Assembly (NCBI GenBank): GCA_002295925.1
Contig: DBGO01000008.1
Location: 1-64,000, forward strand
Length of the DNA stretch: 64,000 bases
Direction of reading: 5' to 3'
Source of the DNA: Flavobacteriales bacterium UBA852
GTDB lineage: Bacteria > Bacteroidota > Bacteroidia > Flavobacteriales_E > Vicingaceae
Shown: one piece after another, positions 1 to 9,807 of the stretch
How the letters are laid out: every line of letters starts with the position of its first letter
How positions within the stretch are numbered: the stretch's first letter is position 1
Program-made: the position numbers and the translations under genes
Notes under the pieces: generated by a model
What the model was told of the DNA's origin: nothing
Database searches by the model: none
The model's input: only the letters and a program-made list of their open reading frames with translations

Positions 1-2171
1 AAGTTATTTTTTGTAATAGTATCGAAACAACCGTAACTGTTTTCAACAATAAGTGTAGGCGTGTAATATTGTGTTTGCGTGTTGCTTTCGTTGGTATAAC
101 AAGTAGCCGGAGCAGAAGAATTATTCATTTCGCCATTACCCAAATCCCATTCCCAAGCAATAATATTTGTCGTGTTTGAAGAAGATAAATCGCTGAAATT
201 GACACAATAAGGATGACAGAAGATAGCAGTATCCACAGAGAAATCAGCGGTTGGTTTTTCATACACTTTTACGTTTTTAGTTACAGTATCTTTACAACCA
301 AAATCGGAAGTAACGATGAGTTGCGTAGGGAATACCCCGTCTTGTCCAAAGTTGAATGTAGGATGTTGAGCAGAGGACGTTCCTTGCCCGGTATTAAAAT
401 CCCAATTCCATTGATTAACATTGTCAATACCGTTAACAGTGGATAAATCGGTAAACTGCATAGGAGGGACGTTAACACAAGGCGTATCGGCAGTAAAATT
501 AGCCACCGGTTTATCGTGAATGTAAAGCGAAAATGTTGTGTCATCCACACAACCGTTATTGGATGAAACAATTAAATTTACATTGTAACTGCCGTAAGAG
601 CTGTACAAATGAGCCGGATTTTGTGCCGAAACGATTGGTGTTCCGTCACCGAAGTTCCACAGCCAAGTAATGATGGAATCCGGCGGATTAACAGAAGATA
701 AATCATTAAAATGGGCACTGTCATAAACACAAACATCAGCTGTGTTAAACAAAGCCAAAGGCGAAGGGAATCGAGTAATGGTATCTTGAATAGTGTCCAT
801 ACAACCTACCGAAGAAGTAACAATAAGCTGAACAATATAATCACCATCAGTGTTATATTGATGAGAAGGATTTTGAGTGTTGGTAGAGCCTCCATCACCA
901 AAAGTCCAGTTCCAAGCAGAGATGGTTGCTCCGGGTTCATTGGCAACAGATAAATCGGTAAAAGGAGCGGAGTTGTATACACAATCATCATAAAATGAGA
1001 ATTGCGAAGTTGGTTTTTGATAAACATGAATATTTTTTGTCACAGAATCTACACAACCAAAATTTGTAGTAGCAATAAGTTGCACGGGATAATCACCTGC
1101 AGCCCCAAAGTTGAAGGAAGGGTTTTGTGCTGTTGAGTTACCTGCTCCATTGTTAAAATCCCATTGCCAATTATTTACAATATCACCGTTGTAAGCTGTC
1201 GATGCATCATATAAAAATGTTGGAGGTGTATTCTCACAAACCGTATCGTAAGTAAAGTCCGGAGTTGGTAATAAATGTATATCTACCGTATAAAATGCAG
1301 AATCTTTACCGCAAGAGTTTTCTACAACTACTTTAAAATAAGGATTGTTTGTTAGAGGGCCTGTACCTATGTTATCTGTGTTAGAGTTTGGAATAGCTGT
1401 CCATGGACCGCTAGCAGAAGTGCTGTTATACCATTGAAACGTACCATTGTAGATTTGGTAACCGGATAATGTAAGATGAGTAGTGTCGTTGATGCAAATA
1501 GGGTCGGGGTTTGCCGAAATGCTTCCGGCAGTGGGAGGTGCATCTACATAAATTGTAACGGTATCTGTTGCAGTAATTGAGGCACATATACCTTGTGTTG
1601 TAGCTGTAACTACATAAGAAGTGTTTGTTGTCGGGCAAACCGAAATATTTTGCCCGGTCATTCCGTTATCCCATGTGTATGAGATTCCGGGTTGGCAATT
1701 GCCTGAAGCAACTGCAGATAAATTGATACAATCACCTAAGCAAATAGTGTCTGTTTGTGGTGTTGCCGTTACTTGAAAAGCATTTGTGCCGGATACAGTA
1801 AATGAAAAGTTACTCGACCATCCACCGCAATAGGATGTTGAACCACAAGAACATTCCTTGGCTCTAAATTGATAAGTTTCGCCGGGGCATAAGCTTGATA
1901 TGTCAATAGAGTGAACAGGATATTGTACATTATAGCTTCCGTTTTGACTAACACAAGGTGATACACTTGTCATAATTAAGTTACCGTTACATGAAATTTC
2001 AACTACAACATTATATTGACATGTCCAGTTGGTTACCGATTGCCAGTATAAATTTAGTGTAGAACCATTATTGTTTTGAGACAATAATACAGGAACAGCA
2101 ATAGGTGAACATGCATATGTGGTTTTTTGAAGAATTAATGAGATGAAAGTAATAAATAATATTTTTTTCAT
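1..2171 (-). CDS. Large secreted PKD-repeat protein, probable T9SS substrate (partial, C-terminus outside window)
   Basis: I translated this from the ATG at 2171 to the window edge, 723 codons without a stop. It begins with a signal peptide (residues 1-20, ending near TTYA). A cysteine-rich fibronectin-like region follows, then Ig-like stretches. From about residue 305 there are five PKD-type repeats of about 83 residues, each with the W-x-W/F-DFG/NG core and a final GC-x-D-T/S. Such proteins are exported by the type IX system and sit on the surface or are released, often as adhesins or enzyme carriers. The C-terminal sorting domain expected for this class would lie beyond base 1 and is not visible. 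It is transcribed divergently from the next T9SS protein across a 114-bp gap. The exact role is unknown. Confidence 0.85.
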   Translation of the reverse strand, partial: MKKILFITFISLILQKTTYACSPIAVPVLLSQNNNGSTLNLYWQSVTNWTCQYNVVVEISCNGNLIMTSVSPCVSQNGSYNVQYPVHSIDISSLCPGETYQFRAKECSCGSTSYCGGWSSNFSFTVSGTNAFQVTATPQTDTICLGDCINLSAVASGNCQPGISYTWDNGMTGQNISVCPTTNTSYVVTATTQGICASITATDTVTIYVDAPPTAGSISANPDPICINDTTHLTLSGYQIYNGTFQWYNSTSASGPWTAIPNSNTDNIGTGPLTNNPYFKVVVENSCGKDSAFYTVDIHLLPTPDFTYDTVCENTPPTFLYDASTAYNGDIVNNWQWDFNNGAGNSTAQNPSFNFGAAGDYPVQLIATTNFGCVDSVTKNIHVYQKPTSQFSFYDDCVYNSAPFTDLSVANEPGATISAWNWTFGDGGSTNTQNPSHQYNTDGDYIVQLIVTSSVGCMDTIQDTITRFPSPLALFNTADVCVYDSAHFNDLSSVNPPDSIITWLWNFGDGTPIVSAQNPAHLYSSYGSYNVNLIVSSNNGCVDDTTFSLYIHDKPVANFTADTPCVNVPPMQFTDLSTVNGIDNVNQWNWDFNTGQGTSSAQHPTFNFGQDGVFPTQLIVTSDFGCKDTVTKNVKVYEKPTADFSVDTAIFCHPYCVNFSDLSSSNTTNIIAWEWDLGNGEMNNSSAPATCYTNESNTQTQYYTPTLIVENSYGCFDTITKNN

Positions 2172-2210
2172 AATGAAAGGGGGGTGAATAGGTTAATTTC
2201 CTAATAAACG

Positions 2211-2259
2211 ACCATTTATTAACAATGGTTGCCTTATTAAAGCAATTTTATTAAATTGC
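2211..2259. promoter_or_regulatory. Divergent intergenic region with two short inverted repeats
   Basis: The gap between the two giant surface-protein genes holds a perfect 7-bp inverted repeat, GCAATTT-TATT-AAATTGC (2242-2259), and a looser one with arms ACCATT/AATGGT just before it. Either could be an operator serving both genes. The region is very AT-rich, so chance is a real alternative. I see no clear TAnnTTTG promoter on either strand here. Confidence 0.2.
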
Positions 2260-2285
2260 AATTCTTTTTCAAATAAATAACAAAA

Positions 2286-5200
2286 ATGGTCAAAAAGCAA
2301 CTTTTTTTCAATCTGATTTTCTTCTTGTCAATTAGTTTGTATTCGCAAAGTAACGAGAAGTTTATCCAAAATTTGGGGCAGGTAGCCGATACCAATTTAA
2401 GAGTGTATGCCAATCTCGATGGCTATATGGTTGGGTTTTATGATAATGAATTTGCCTATTATTTTTTCGAACCGGTAAAAAATAAAAAGAAAAATGAAAA
2501 ACAAAGAGAATTTCAAGATTTTGATAAAATCCGTATAAATAAATTATCTTTTCAATTACCCAAAGGTGGTTGGGAATTAGGTAAAGCAGCGTTAATAGAG
2601 GATAATACAGAGCCGGTTTATTTCTTTAAAGAAGGCAAGCAATTAAAAGCAGAAAAGTATGATATAATTGTTTATATCAATAAAGAAACCAATAACTTTT
2701 TAAAATTCTACATCAAAGATGGTGTGTTAAAATATGACATTTATATCTCTCCGGAATATGATAGCCCCGAATTTGTAATTAAAACCAACGGGAAAATCAG
2801 TAAGGGAAATGAAGAAATTAACATTAGTGTTAAAAAATTCTCAATCAGTGAAAAACTTCCTGAAGTGTATTATAAATTGGAGGATAAAAAAGAGCCGGCT
2901 TCGGTAGAGGTTAAAACAACAAATAACGCATTGCATTACATTTTGCCTCAAAACAGACCGGGTATAATGGTAATAGATCCGATAGCATATTCACTTAAAT
3001 ATGGAACCTATTACGGAGGAAACAATATTGATTATATTTTTAAAGTAAGAACAGACAGTAAGAAAAACAGTGTTGTTTTTGGATATACGCTAAGCCCCAA
3101 TAACATTGCAACAGTTGGTAGTCAGCAAAGTACAATTGCAAGTGCCGATTATGATTTGTTTGTAGCAAAATTTGATTCACTCGGGAACAGATTGTGGGCT
3201 ACATATTTTGGAGGCACAGGTCCGGAAAGAACTCGTGCGGGAGCCATTGATGCCCATGATAATATAATTATTGCCGGAAATACAAGCAGTACTTCGGGTA
3301 TTGCAACATCCGGTGCACATCAATTATCTTTAAACAGTACAGATGACGCTTGTTTAATCATGCTTTCGCCCGATGGATTTTTAAAATGGGGAACCTATTA
3401 TGGTGGCGACGGACATGATTTTATAAATGATATTGATTATTATGATGGTAAGCTGTTTATGACCGGGCATACGGTAAGTTCAAATAATATTTCATCTGCG
3501 GGAGCACATCAACCAACTTATTTAGGCCCAGGTTCAATGGCTTTTTATTCCATATTTGATACTACCGGAACTTTTATTTACGGTACTTATTACGGCGGAG
3601 GAAATAACGATAATGGTATTTCTCTTGATATATCCGCTTCGGGAAATGTGTTCCTTACAGGGCATACCCAAAGTACTGCAAATATTGCAACTGCAGGCGC
3701 TTACCAAACTACAATTGCCGGTGTAACCGATATATTTGTATCTAAATGGACAAATACAGGTACGCTTGTGTGGGGAACTTATTATGGCGATCTAAACAGA
3801 GATTTGGCAAATTCATTGGTCGTTCATAATAACCGTGTGTTTATTACCGGTTTTACCGAGAGTACTGCAAATATTGCAACTGCCGGAGCATTTCAAACAG
3901 TTTTAAACAGTACAGACGACGGATTGTTGGCTGATTTTGATGCCAATACTGGGGTGTTAAATAAAGCTACTTATTTTGGTGGGAACAGTACCGATTATCT
4001 TTCTGAAATAATCTATAAAGACAGTTTGCTTTATGTATTTGGTTATACTTCCAGTTCCGATATGTATGTAACAAACGATGCATTTCAAAATACATTTGGT
4101 GGTGGATTTGATAATATTTTTCTTGCATTTGATACATTGTGTAATCCGGTTTTTAGTACATATTATGGAGGAACAGGTAATGAGAGTGGTCACTCATTAG
4201 CCGCAATAGACGGTTATCATTTTGCAGTAGCCGGTCATACCGACGCAACAGATAACCTCACAACTGCTGATGGCTTGCAAACCACTTACGGCGGATTTTA
4301 CTACGATGGATTTTTTAGTATAATTTGTAAACCCACAGATTTAACCTATTTAAATTTATCGGACTCTGTAGCCCTTTGTAGTGGTTCTACCATTAATTTA
4401 CAATCGTTAAATGCATTTCCGCAATATACTTGGAATACAGGAGCAACTACTGCTTCCATCACGGTTTCCGATACAGGGAAATATTGGTTGGATACCAAAG
4501 ATATTCATAATTGTAAAGGAACTTCCGATACTGTATATGTATATGAAATTCAAGTAAACAGAAATATTTCTGCATCAAGCAATGTTGTTTGTTCCGGCGA
4601 TTCGGCTTTGCTGACAATAGACAGTTCTTACAGCAACTATTTATGGAATACAAATGCAATGAATGATTCCATTTATGTAAATGCATCAGGAAATTATTAT
4701 GCTTCTTTTACCGACTCGGCAGGATGCACCCATTATACCGATACGGTTAGTATTACGGCTGTTGCCGGAAACTATAATTTATCTTATTTAGGCAATCTTA
4801 ATGTTTGTTTGGGTGATACAGTAGTTTTATTTTGGGCAGATTCAAATGCATTACAAAGCATTTTTTGGAATAATATTCAAACCACATTCAGTATCTCTCC
4901 ATCAGCTTCGGGTAGTTATTATGCTACCGGAACAGATACAAATGGTTGTGTAATAAAATCGGATACACTTACCGTGCAATTTATCAATTTACCCGATCCT
5001 ATTTTGAATTTTAATCCGGGAGGGAATTATTACCTGTGTCCCGGAGACACTCTTAATTTTCAAGCTGACACGGGTTATGAATATTATACTTGGAGTAATG
5101 GCGCAACATCTTCCTCAATAAGTGTGAATTCTCCCGGTGCATATTATGTAACCGTTACCGACAGTAACGGCTGTTCGGTTACTTCTGATACTGCCAGAGT

Positions 5201-6152
5201 TTTTTCTTCAGGAATTACTTCTGTAACAATTACCTCAAACGGAACTTCTCCAAAATGTTATTATGATTCGGTATCATTATTTGCTGATGCAAATTTAGTT
5301 TCATATCTATGGAATATTGGAGCAACATCTTCTTCAATACAAGTGCAAAACACCGGTTATTATTTTTATTCCGGGCAAGATATATATGGTTGTACGTTTT
5401 ATTCCGATACAACTTATTTTGAAGTATATCCTGAAATTATTGATAGCATTAAGCTGGGTAATTTGCCGCCTTATTGTGATGTGCAAAGTGTAGATTTACA
5501 ATTGTATCATCCTCAATATTTTGATTCTATTACTTGGAATACAGGTGATACAACGAATATAGTTTCCGTTACCTCGTCCGGGAATTATTTTGCACAAATG
5601 ACCGATACCAATGGTTGTACAGCATATAGTGATACTGTAAATATTCAATTTTTACAATCTATTCAGCCAATGCTTTCTTATAATCCGGTAAAAGACACTT
5701 TATGTAAAGATGAAAAACTTTTTGTTACACTCGATAATGATTCCGATTACAACACTTGGTTGTGGAATAATGGCGATACAACAGCCAATACCGTTTATAA
5801 TGCTACTGTTTTGGGAATGTTGATAGTAGAAATTAATGCAACAGATTCAAATGGATGTTCGGTTCAATATGCCGATACTTTTGTAGTAACCATTTGTGAC
5901 GGTATCGAAGAACTAAGCCATTTAGGTGTTGAAATGTATCCAAATCCTGCAAAAGACAATATTACGGTTAAAGCAAATTCTTTAATCACTTACTTAGCCA
6001 TATATAATATGGAAGGTAAATTAGTGAAAGGATATTCAAACGAAATGTTTTTGAATAAAACTATTGATATCAGCTTTTTACCAAAAGGAATGTACTTTGT
6101 GGTGATGCAAATAAATAAAGAGTTGTATTCTGTAAAACTTATCAAAGAGTAA
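2286..6152 (+). CDS. Giant SBBP-repeat / Ig-like surface protein with T9SS sorting domain
   Basis: The product has 1288 residues. A signal peptide (1-21, ending LYSQ) precedes an N-terminal domain opening with FIQNLGQ, typical of SBBP-repeat proteins. Residues about 235-690 form beta-propeller-like SBBP repeats; the motif GTYYGG or a variant, followed by an ITG/AGHT strand, recurs about every 55 residues. Seven Ig-like repeats follow (about 690-1200), each with a Cys near its start, a central YxWN/S-G-xT and a closing DxxGC. The tail holds a type A T9SS sorting domain beginning MYPNPAKDN. The protein should be surface-exposed, perhaps an adhesin. Its stop touches the stop of the convergent CAP gene with no gap, and no hairpin terminator is visible there. 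Confidence 0.9.
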   Translation: MVKKQLFFNLIFFLSISLYSQSNEKFIQNLGQVADTNLRVYANLDGYMVGFYDNEFAYYFFEPVKNKKKNEKQREFQDFDKIRINKLSFQLPKGGWELGKAALIEDNTEPVYFFKEGKQLKAEKYDIIVYINKETNNFLKFYIKDGVLKYDIYISPEYDSPEFVIKTNGKISKGNEEINISVKKFSISEKLPEVYYKLEDKKEPASVEVKTTNNALHYILPQNRPGIMVIDPIAYSLKYGTYYGGNNIDYIFKVRTDSKKNSVVFGYTLSPNNIATVGSQQSTIASADYDLFVAKFDSLGNRLWATYFGGTGPERTRAGAIDAHDNIIIAGNTSSTSGIATSGAHQLSLNSTDDACLIMLSPDGFLKWGTYYGGDGHDFINDIDYYDGKLFMTGHTVSSNNISSAGAHQPTYLGPGSMAFYSIFDTTGTFIYGTYYGGGNNDNGISLDISASGNVFLTGHTQSTANIATAGAYQTTIAGVTDIFVSKWTNTGTLVWGTYYGDLNRDLANSLVVHNNRVFITGFTESTANIATAGAFQTVLNSTDDGLLADFDANTGVLNKATYFGGNSTDYLSEIIYKDSLLYVFGYTSSSDMYVTNDAFQNTFGGGFDNIFLAFDTLCNPVFSTYYGGTGNESGHSLAAIDGYHFAVAGHTDATDNLTTADGLQTTYGGFYYDGFFSIICKPTDLTYLNLSDSVALCSGSTINLQSLNAFPQYTWNTGATTASITVSDTGKYWLDTKDIHNCKGTSDTVYVYEIQVNRNISASSNVVCSGDSALLTIDSSYSNYLWNTNAMNDSIYVNASGNYYASFTDSAGCTHYTDTVSITAVAGNYNLSYLGNLNVCLGDTVVLFWADSNALQSIFWNNIQTTFSISPSASGSYYATGTDTNGCVIKSDTLTVQFINLPDPILNFNPGGNYYLCPGDTLNFQADTGYEYYTWSNGATSSSISVNSPGAYYVTVTDSNGCSVTSDTARVFSSGITSVTITSNGTSPKCYYDSVSLFADANLVSYLWNIGATSSSIQVQNTGYYFYSGQDIYGCTFYSDTTYFEVYPEIIDSIKLGNLPPYCDVQSVDLQLYHPQYFDSITWNTGDTTNIVSVTSSGNYFAQMTDTNGCTAYSDTVNIQFLQSIQPMLSYNPVKDTLCKDEKLFVTLDNDSDYNTWLWNNGDTTANTVYNATVLGMLIVEINATDSNGCSVQYADTFVVTICDGIEELSHLGVEMYPNPAKDNITVKANSLITYLAIYNMEGKLVKGYSNEMFLNKTIDISFLPKGMYFVVMQINKELYSVKLIKE

Positions 6153-6800
6153 TCAGTAAGCCAAAAGAATAGAACAATTGGTGCCCCATTTTTTGTGGTA
6201 AGTAAGTCCTACGCCAATATATTGATACTTGGGAGTAAGAAGCGCTCTTCGGTGTGTTAAACTTTCCACACCTTCATCCAAAAGCAGGTCTATTACAATT
6301 TCCAATGCTTCGGGCAATCCGTATTGATTGAGTTCTTTAATTTTTTTGTATTTCTCTTTCAGTTTAGTCATTCGCTCGGTATATCCTTTTCCATCTAAAC
6401 TTCTATGTCCTTTTTTACCCGATTTCCCCATTTCTTTGGCGTGTTTTTTAGCTTCTTTAATTAAGTCGTCGTCAGGTTGTAAAGGTGGTAAAGAAGGTAA
6501 TTCTTTAAGTGTTTTTATCAATGAGCGAACATATTTTGTGCGAGGAACTCTCCAGTCGTGCAAATAGTCTTTCAGATACGTTTCGGCAAAAAGCGCCCCG
6601 TTCATTCTTACCAAATTAATGTAATAGATGACCTTTTTTTCTTGAAAAGTTAATCCTTCATACTTAATGGCTGTGTTGGCTTGTTTTAAAGTCTTTGGGT
6701 CCCAAGTTTGAAGGAGTTTACTTTTTTTCTGTGCAAATCCGTAAAAACTGCCCAATAAAAAGAGGACTGTGAAAATGCTATTTTTTGAAAACCGATTCAC
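6153..6800 (-). CDS. Secreted CAP/SCP-domain protein
   Basis: The product has 215 residues, with a GTG start at 6800 followed directly by a good signal peptide (1-24, ending FAQ). The domain matches the CAP (SCP-like) fold: an INLVRMN helix, paired helices around LQPDDDLIKEAKKHA, a GHR and a THRRAL motif, and a final YIGVGLTY strand. Bacterial CAP proteins are secreted and their chemistry is mostly unknown. The start lies 23 bp inside the end of the upstream amidohydrolase gene, so translational coupling is likely. It is the last gene of a three-gene operon. No alternative ATG would keep the signal peptide. Confidence 0.8.
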   Translation of the reverse strand: MNRFSKNSIFTVLFLLGSFYGFAQKKSKLLQTWDPKTLKQANTAIKYEGLTFQEKKVIYYINLVRMNGALFAETYLKDYLHDWRVPRTKYVRSLIKTLKELPSLPPLQPDDDLIKEAKKHAKEMGKSGKKGHRSLDGKGYTERMTKLKEKYKKIKELNQYGLPEALEIVIDLLLDEGVESLTHRRALLTPKYQYIGVGLTYHKKWGTNCSILLAY

Positions 6801-8418
6801 CGTTTACAAAGGTATATAAAACTTCTGTTTTTTCCATTATCGATTCTTCTGCTTGCAGTAAATCGTAATTTAATATAACCAAATCGGCATCTTTACCCAC
6901 TTCCAAGCTGCCTTTTGATTGTTCGGAAAATGAAGCTATGGCGTTCCAAATCGTCATTCCTTTTAATGTTTGCAAAGGAGTTAAAGCTTCTTCCGGCGCA
7001 AAAGGTTTATCATTTTTTACAAAGAAATTTTTCCTGAAAACCGCACTGTAAAAAGTGTATAGTGGATTGGGATGTTCAACGGGAAAATCCGTACCCAAAG
7101 CTATCAATTTATTTTGTTCCCATAACGAACGATAAGCATACGCCTCATTGAGTCTGTTTTTTCCCAATCGAGATTCTACCCAAGGTTTATCCGAGGTGGC
7201 ATGTGTAGGTTGAACAGAAGGTATAACCGTTACTTCATTAAAAATAACACGGTCGTCGGGATGGATAACTTGTGCGTGCTCAATTCGCCAACGTCTGTCG
7301 TTTGGTTTTTGCAAGTATTTTTTGTAAATATTTAACATCACACGATTGGCAGAATCACCAATGCAATGCGTGCACAGTTGGATTTTTTTTTCATAGCAAA
7401 TTTGTGCTACCGAATCTAAAAAGCTGATTGGATATAACAAAAAACCATAGTTGGTGGTGTCATCGGCGTAGGGTTGAAGTAAACATGCCCCGCGAGACCC
7501 TAATGCACCATCGGCATAAAGTTTTACCGATTTTACACTGATATGTTTGCTTTCGTAGGGAGTGAAATTTTGAAGTTCATCAATGTTTTCCGTAGTAACG
7601 GAAAGCATGGCATAGATATTTATTTTCAAAATGTCTTCTTCTTCCAACTTTTTGAAAAAAGCCAAATCTTCTTGCGAAATTCCGGCATCGTGCACCCCGG
7701 TTAATCCATACGACAATAGTTCGTTTTGAGCTTCAATAAATGCTTTCTTTTTTTGTTCGTACGTATAGTCCGGAATGTGTTTTTTCACTTCTTCAATGGC
7801 ATTATCCAGAATAACACCGGTCAGTTCACCGTTTTTTTTCAATAATTTCCCGCCTTGTATTTTTGTATCAACAGTAAAACCGGCTATTTCAAGAGCTTTT
7901 TTGTTCAATAAAGCTGCGTGACCGTCAATGCGAGTTAGCATTACGGGTTTATCCGGAAATAATTCCGAAAGTGTTACATTATCCGGAAATTGTTTTATAT
8001 TCCAATCGTTTTGGTCCCAACCTCTGCCAATCAACCATTCGTGTTCAACAACAGGGTTAAAATTTTTGCACCGTTCCAATACTTCTTCAAAAGATGCTGT
8101 TCCTACAAGGCTTACTTCCAGTTTTCCTTTGGCAAAACCGGTTAAATGCGCATGTCCGTCAATAAATCCAGGGAATACACCCCCTTTTTGGGCATCAATC
8201 GTATTGGGCGCATAATATTTATTCATTATTTCATGCTCAGGACCAATGGCAATAATTTTTCCGTTTTTAATGGCTATTGCTTCTGCTTTGCTGTTCAATT
8301 CATCTAAAGTATGCACAGTGGCATTGTGGATGATAACATCTGCTTCCTCTACCGAACAAGACGATAAGGCAAATGAGAGCGTAATCAAAACCATCATTAA
8401 TTTTATTTTGTTATCCAT
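6778..8418 (-). CDS. YtcJ-like metal-dependent amidohydrolase, predicted lipoprotein
   Basis: The product has 546 residues. The N-terminus is a lipoprotein signal with a lipobox LSSC (Cys21). The amidohydrolase barrel shows the HxH metal pair (GHAHLTG, His89/His91), downstream CTHCIGDS and RIEHAQ histidines, and the late ALGTDFPVEHPNP aspartate motif, as in the Amidohydro_3/YtcJ group. It probably hydrolyses an amide or cyclic C-N bond in the periplasm; the substrate cannot be told. Its start overlaps the end of the upstream membrane-protein gene by 16 bp and its end overlaps the CAP gene by 23 bp. Confidence 0.88.
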   Translation of the reverse strand: MDNKIKLMMVLITLSFALSSCSVEEADVIIHNATVHTLDELNSKAEAIAIKNGKIIAIGPEHEIMNKYYAPNTIDAQKGGVFPGFIDGHAHLTGFAKGKLEVSLVGTASFEEVLERCKNFNPVVEHEWLIGRGWDQNDWNIKQFPDNVTLSELFPDKPVMLTRIDGHAALLNKKALEIAGFTVDTKIQGGKLLKKNGELTGVILDNAIEEVKKHIPDYTYEQKKKAFIEAQNELLSYGLTGVHDAGISQEDLAFFKKLEEEDILKINIYAMLSVTTENIDELQNFTPYESKHISVKSVKLYADGALGSRGACLLQPYADDTTNYGFLLYPISFLDSVAQICYEKKIQLCTHCIGDSANRVMLNIYKKYLQKPNDRRWRIEHAQVIHPDDRVIFNEVTVIPSVQPTHATSDKPWVESRLGKNRLNEAYAYRSLWEQNKLIALGTDFPVEHPNPLYTFYSAVFRKNFFVKNDKPFAPEEALTPLQTLKGMTIWNAIASFSEQSKGSLEVGKDADLVILNYDLLQAEESIMEKTEVLYTFVNGESVFKK

Positions 8419-9707
8419 AACTTTTTTAATTTTGGGGGTAATGTATTTGGGTTTACCATGTAAATTATTAGAGCTAAAATCATTGGTGTTAAAATAGCTT
8501 TATAACGGACAATAGCACCTAAAACAGGAGTGGTGAGTCCTATCAACAATCCATAGCTCAGGATAAATAGTATAAGTGTCCATGCAAACGGGATATCTTT
8601 TTTTATAATTTTTTTTGCTTTTAAAAAGATAAATAGCCAAATACCAAAGAAAAATAAATTTTCTACTACATAAGGCACGTAAACAATTTTATTGATTCGC
8701 CATGGCAAGGGTAAAATAATTACGTTGTAAAATGCATAAGGAATTGCCTTGATAAAGGTTAGAGGATTGTCGGTTGATAAAGAAGGTAAATACAAACTGC
8801 TGCCGGCTTGTGTAGAGTATGCCAATTGAAAAAACTCGTGTTGTTTTTTGCTGATGATTTCCAAAATAAACATCCCACCTTCGGTAAAAAGTAAAAAATA
8901 AAGTCCCACTGTAAACATTCCTGCAATAATATAAGAAATTTTCACTTTAAAATGCTTGGCAATATAGTAGGGAAAGTAAGCTGTCAGATAGAGAATCAAC
9001 AGCACAATCTTTGTTTTCCAAAGCAGCCAAAAACCAAGTGCCAATAAAAAGTAATGTTTGTTATTATGATTGTTTTCCGAAAAATCATTCAGCAATAATA
9101 ATTGATACATCACCAATGCCAACCCTAAAAAATAAAGTGGCTCTTTCAATACACCCGACGACCAAATGTTTACTGTTGGTAGTAATAATAATAAAAGATA
9201 AGGAACGATTACTTTAATATTGGTCAATCGTTTGATGATGAGTGAAAAATACTGAATGGCATAAAATGACAATACATTAAAGAATACAACATGCACCCAG
9301 TAATTTTTTAACGAAAAAAGCATTAAAAAAGCATGCAAGCGAATGATAAACCGGTTTTCGTTTGGTAAAGTATTATCCCATTGACTAAACCAATAATTCA
9401 TTTTATGAAAATAAGGTTCAATTTCAGGATTGGTTAAATCCCAACCAATCATCATTTTTATATAATGAAGAGGATTTGTCTTTAAACTGTCAAATAAAAT
9501 CTTTGCATCATTAAAATAATGGTAAGTGTCGGCATCTTCGGGGTTGTAATAATAAGTGTATAAAAGCCCCAACGCAATTCCGGTAATTACTTTTAAACCA
9601 AAACCGGCTATTAAATAAATTTTGGGCAAACGTACAAGGTTAAACCAATTGGTTTTAATAATCAGCAGTAAGATTAAGGCAAAATATACAACAGGCAATA
9701 TAAACAT
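8403..9707 (-). CDS. Polytopic membrane protein, possible GT-C type glycosyltransferase
   Basis: The product has 434 residues and about ten hydrophobic helices. After the second helix a loop carries an acidic cluster, PEDADTYHYFNDA, about residues 56-68. An acidic motif in the first external loop is where GT-C glycosyltransferases bind metal and sugar-lipid donor, so that fold is a reasonable guess but is not shown. Other options are a polymer ligase or an uncharacterised membrane protein. It is the first gene of the minus-strand operon with the amidohydrolase and CAP genes, with a start at the ATG near 9707. Confidence 0.6.
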   Translation of the reverse strand: MFILPVVYFALILLLIIKTNWFNLVRLPKIYLIAGFGLKVITGIALGLLYTYYYNPEDADTYHYFNDAKILFDSLKTNPLHYIKMMIGWDLTNPEIEPYFHKMNYWFSQWDNTLPNENRFIIRLHAFLMLFSLKNYWVHVVFFNVLSFYAIQYFSLIIKRLTNIKVIVPYLLLLLLPTVNIWSSGVLKEPLYFLGLALVMYQLLLLNDFSENNHNNKHYFLLALGFWLLWKTKIVLLILYLTAYFPYYIAKHFKVKISYIIAGMFTVGLYFLLFTEGGMFILEIISKKQHEFFQLAYSTQAGSSLYLPSLSTDNPLTFIKAIPYAFYNVIILPLPWRINKIVYVPYVVENLFFFGIWLFIFLKAKKIIKKDIPFAWTLILFILSYGLLIGLTTPVLGAIVRYKAILTPMILALIIYMVNPNTLPPKLKKLWITK

Positions 9708-9807
9708 AAAGTAAAATTATAGCTTTACAAGAATAGTCGGGAGAATTTTAGCACAATTGAAAAAAATGATTTATTTTTAATTTTTCAAATTTAAACCAAT
9801 TAATGAT

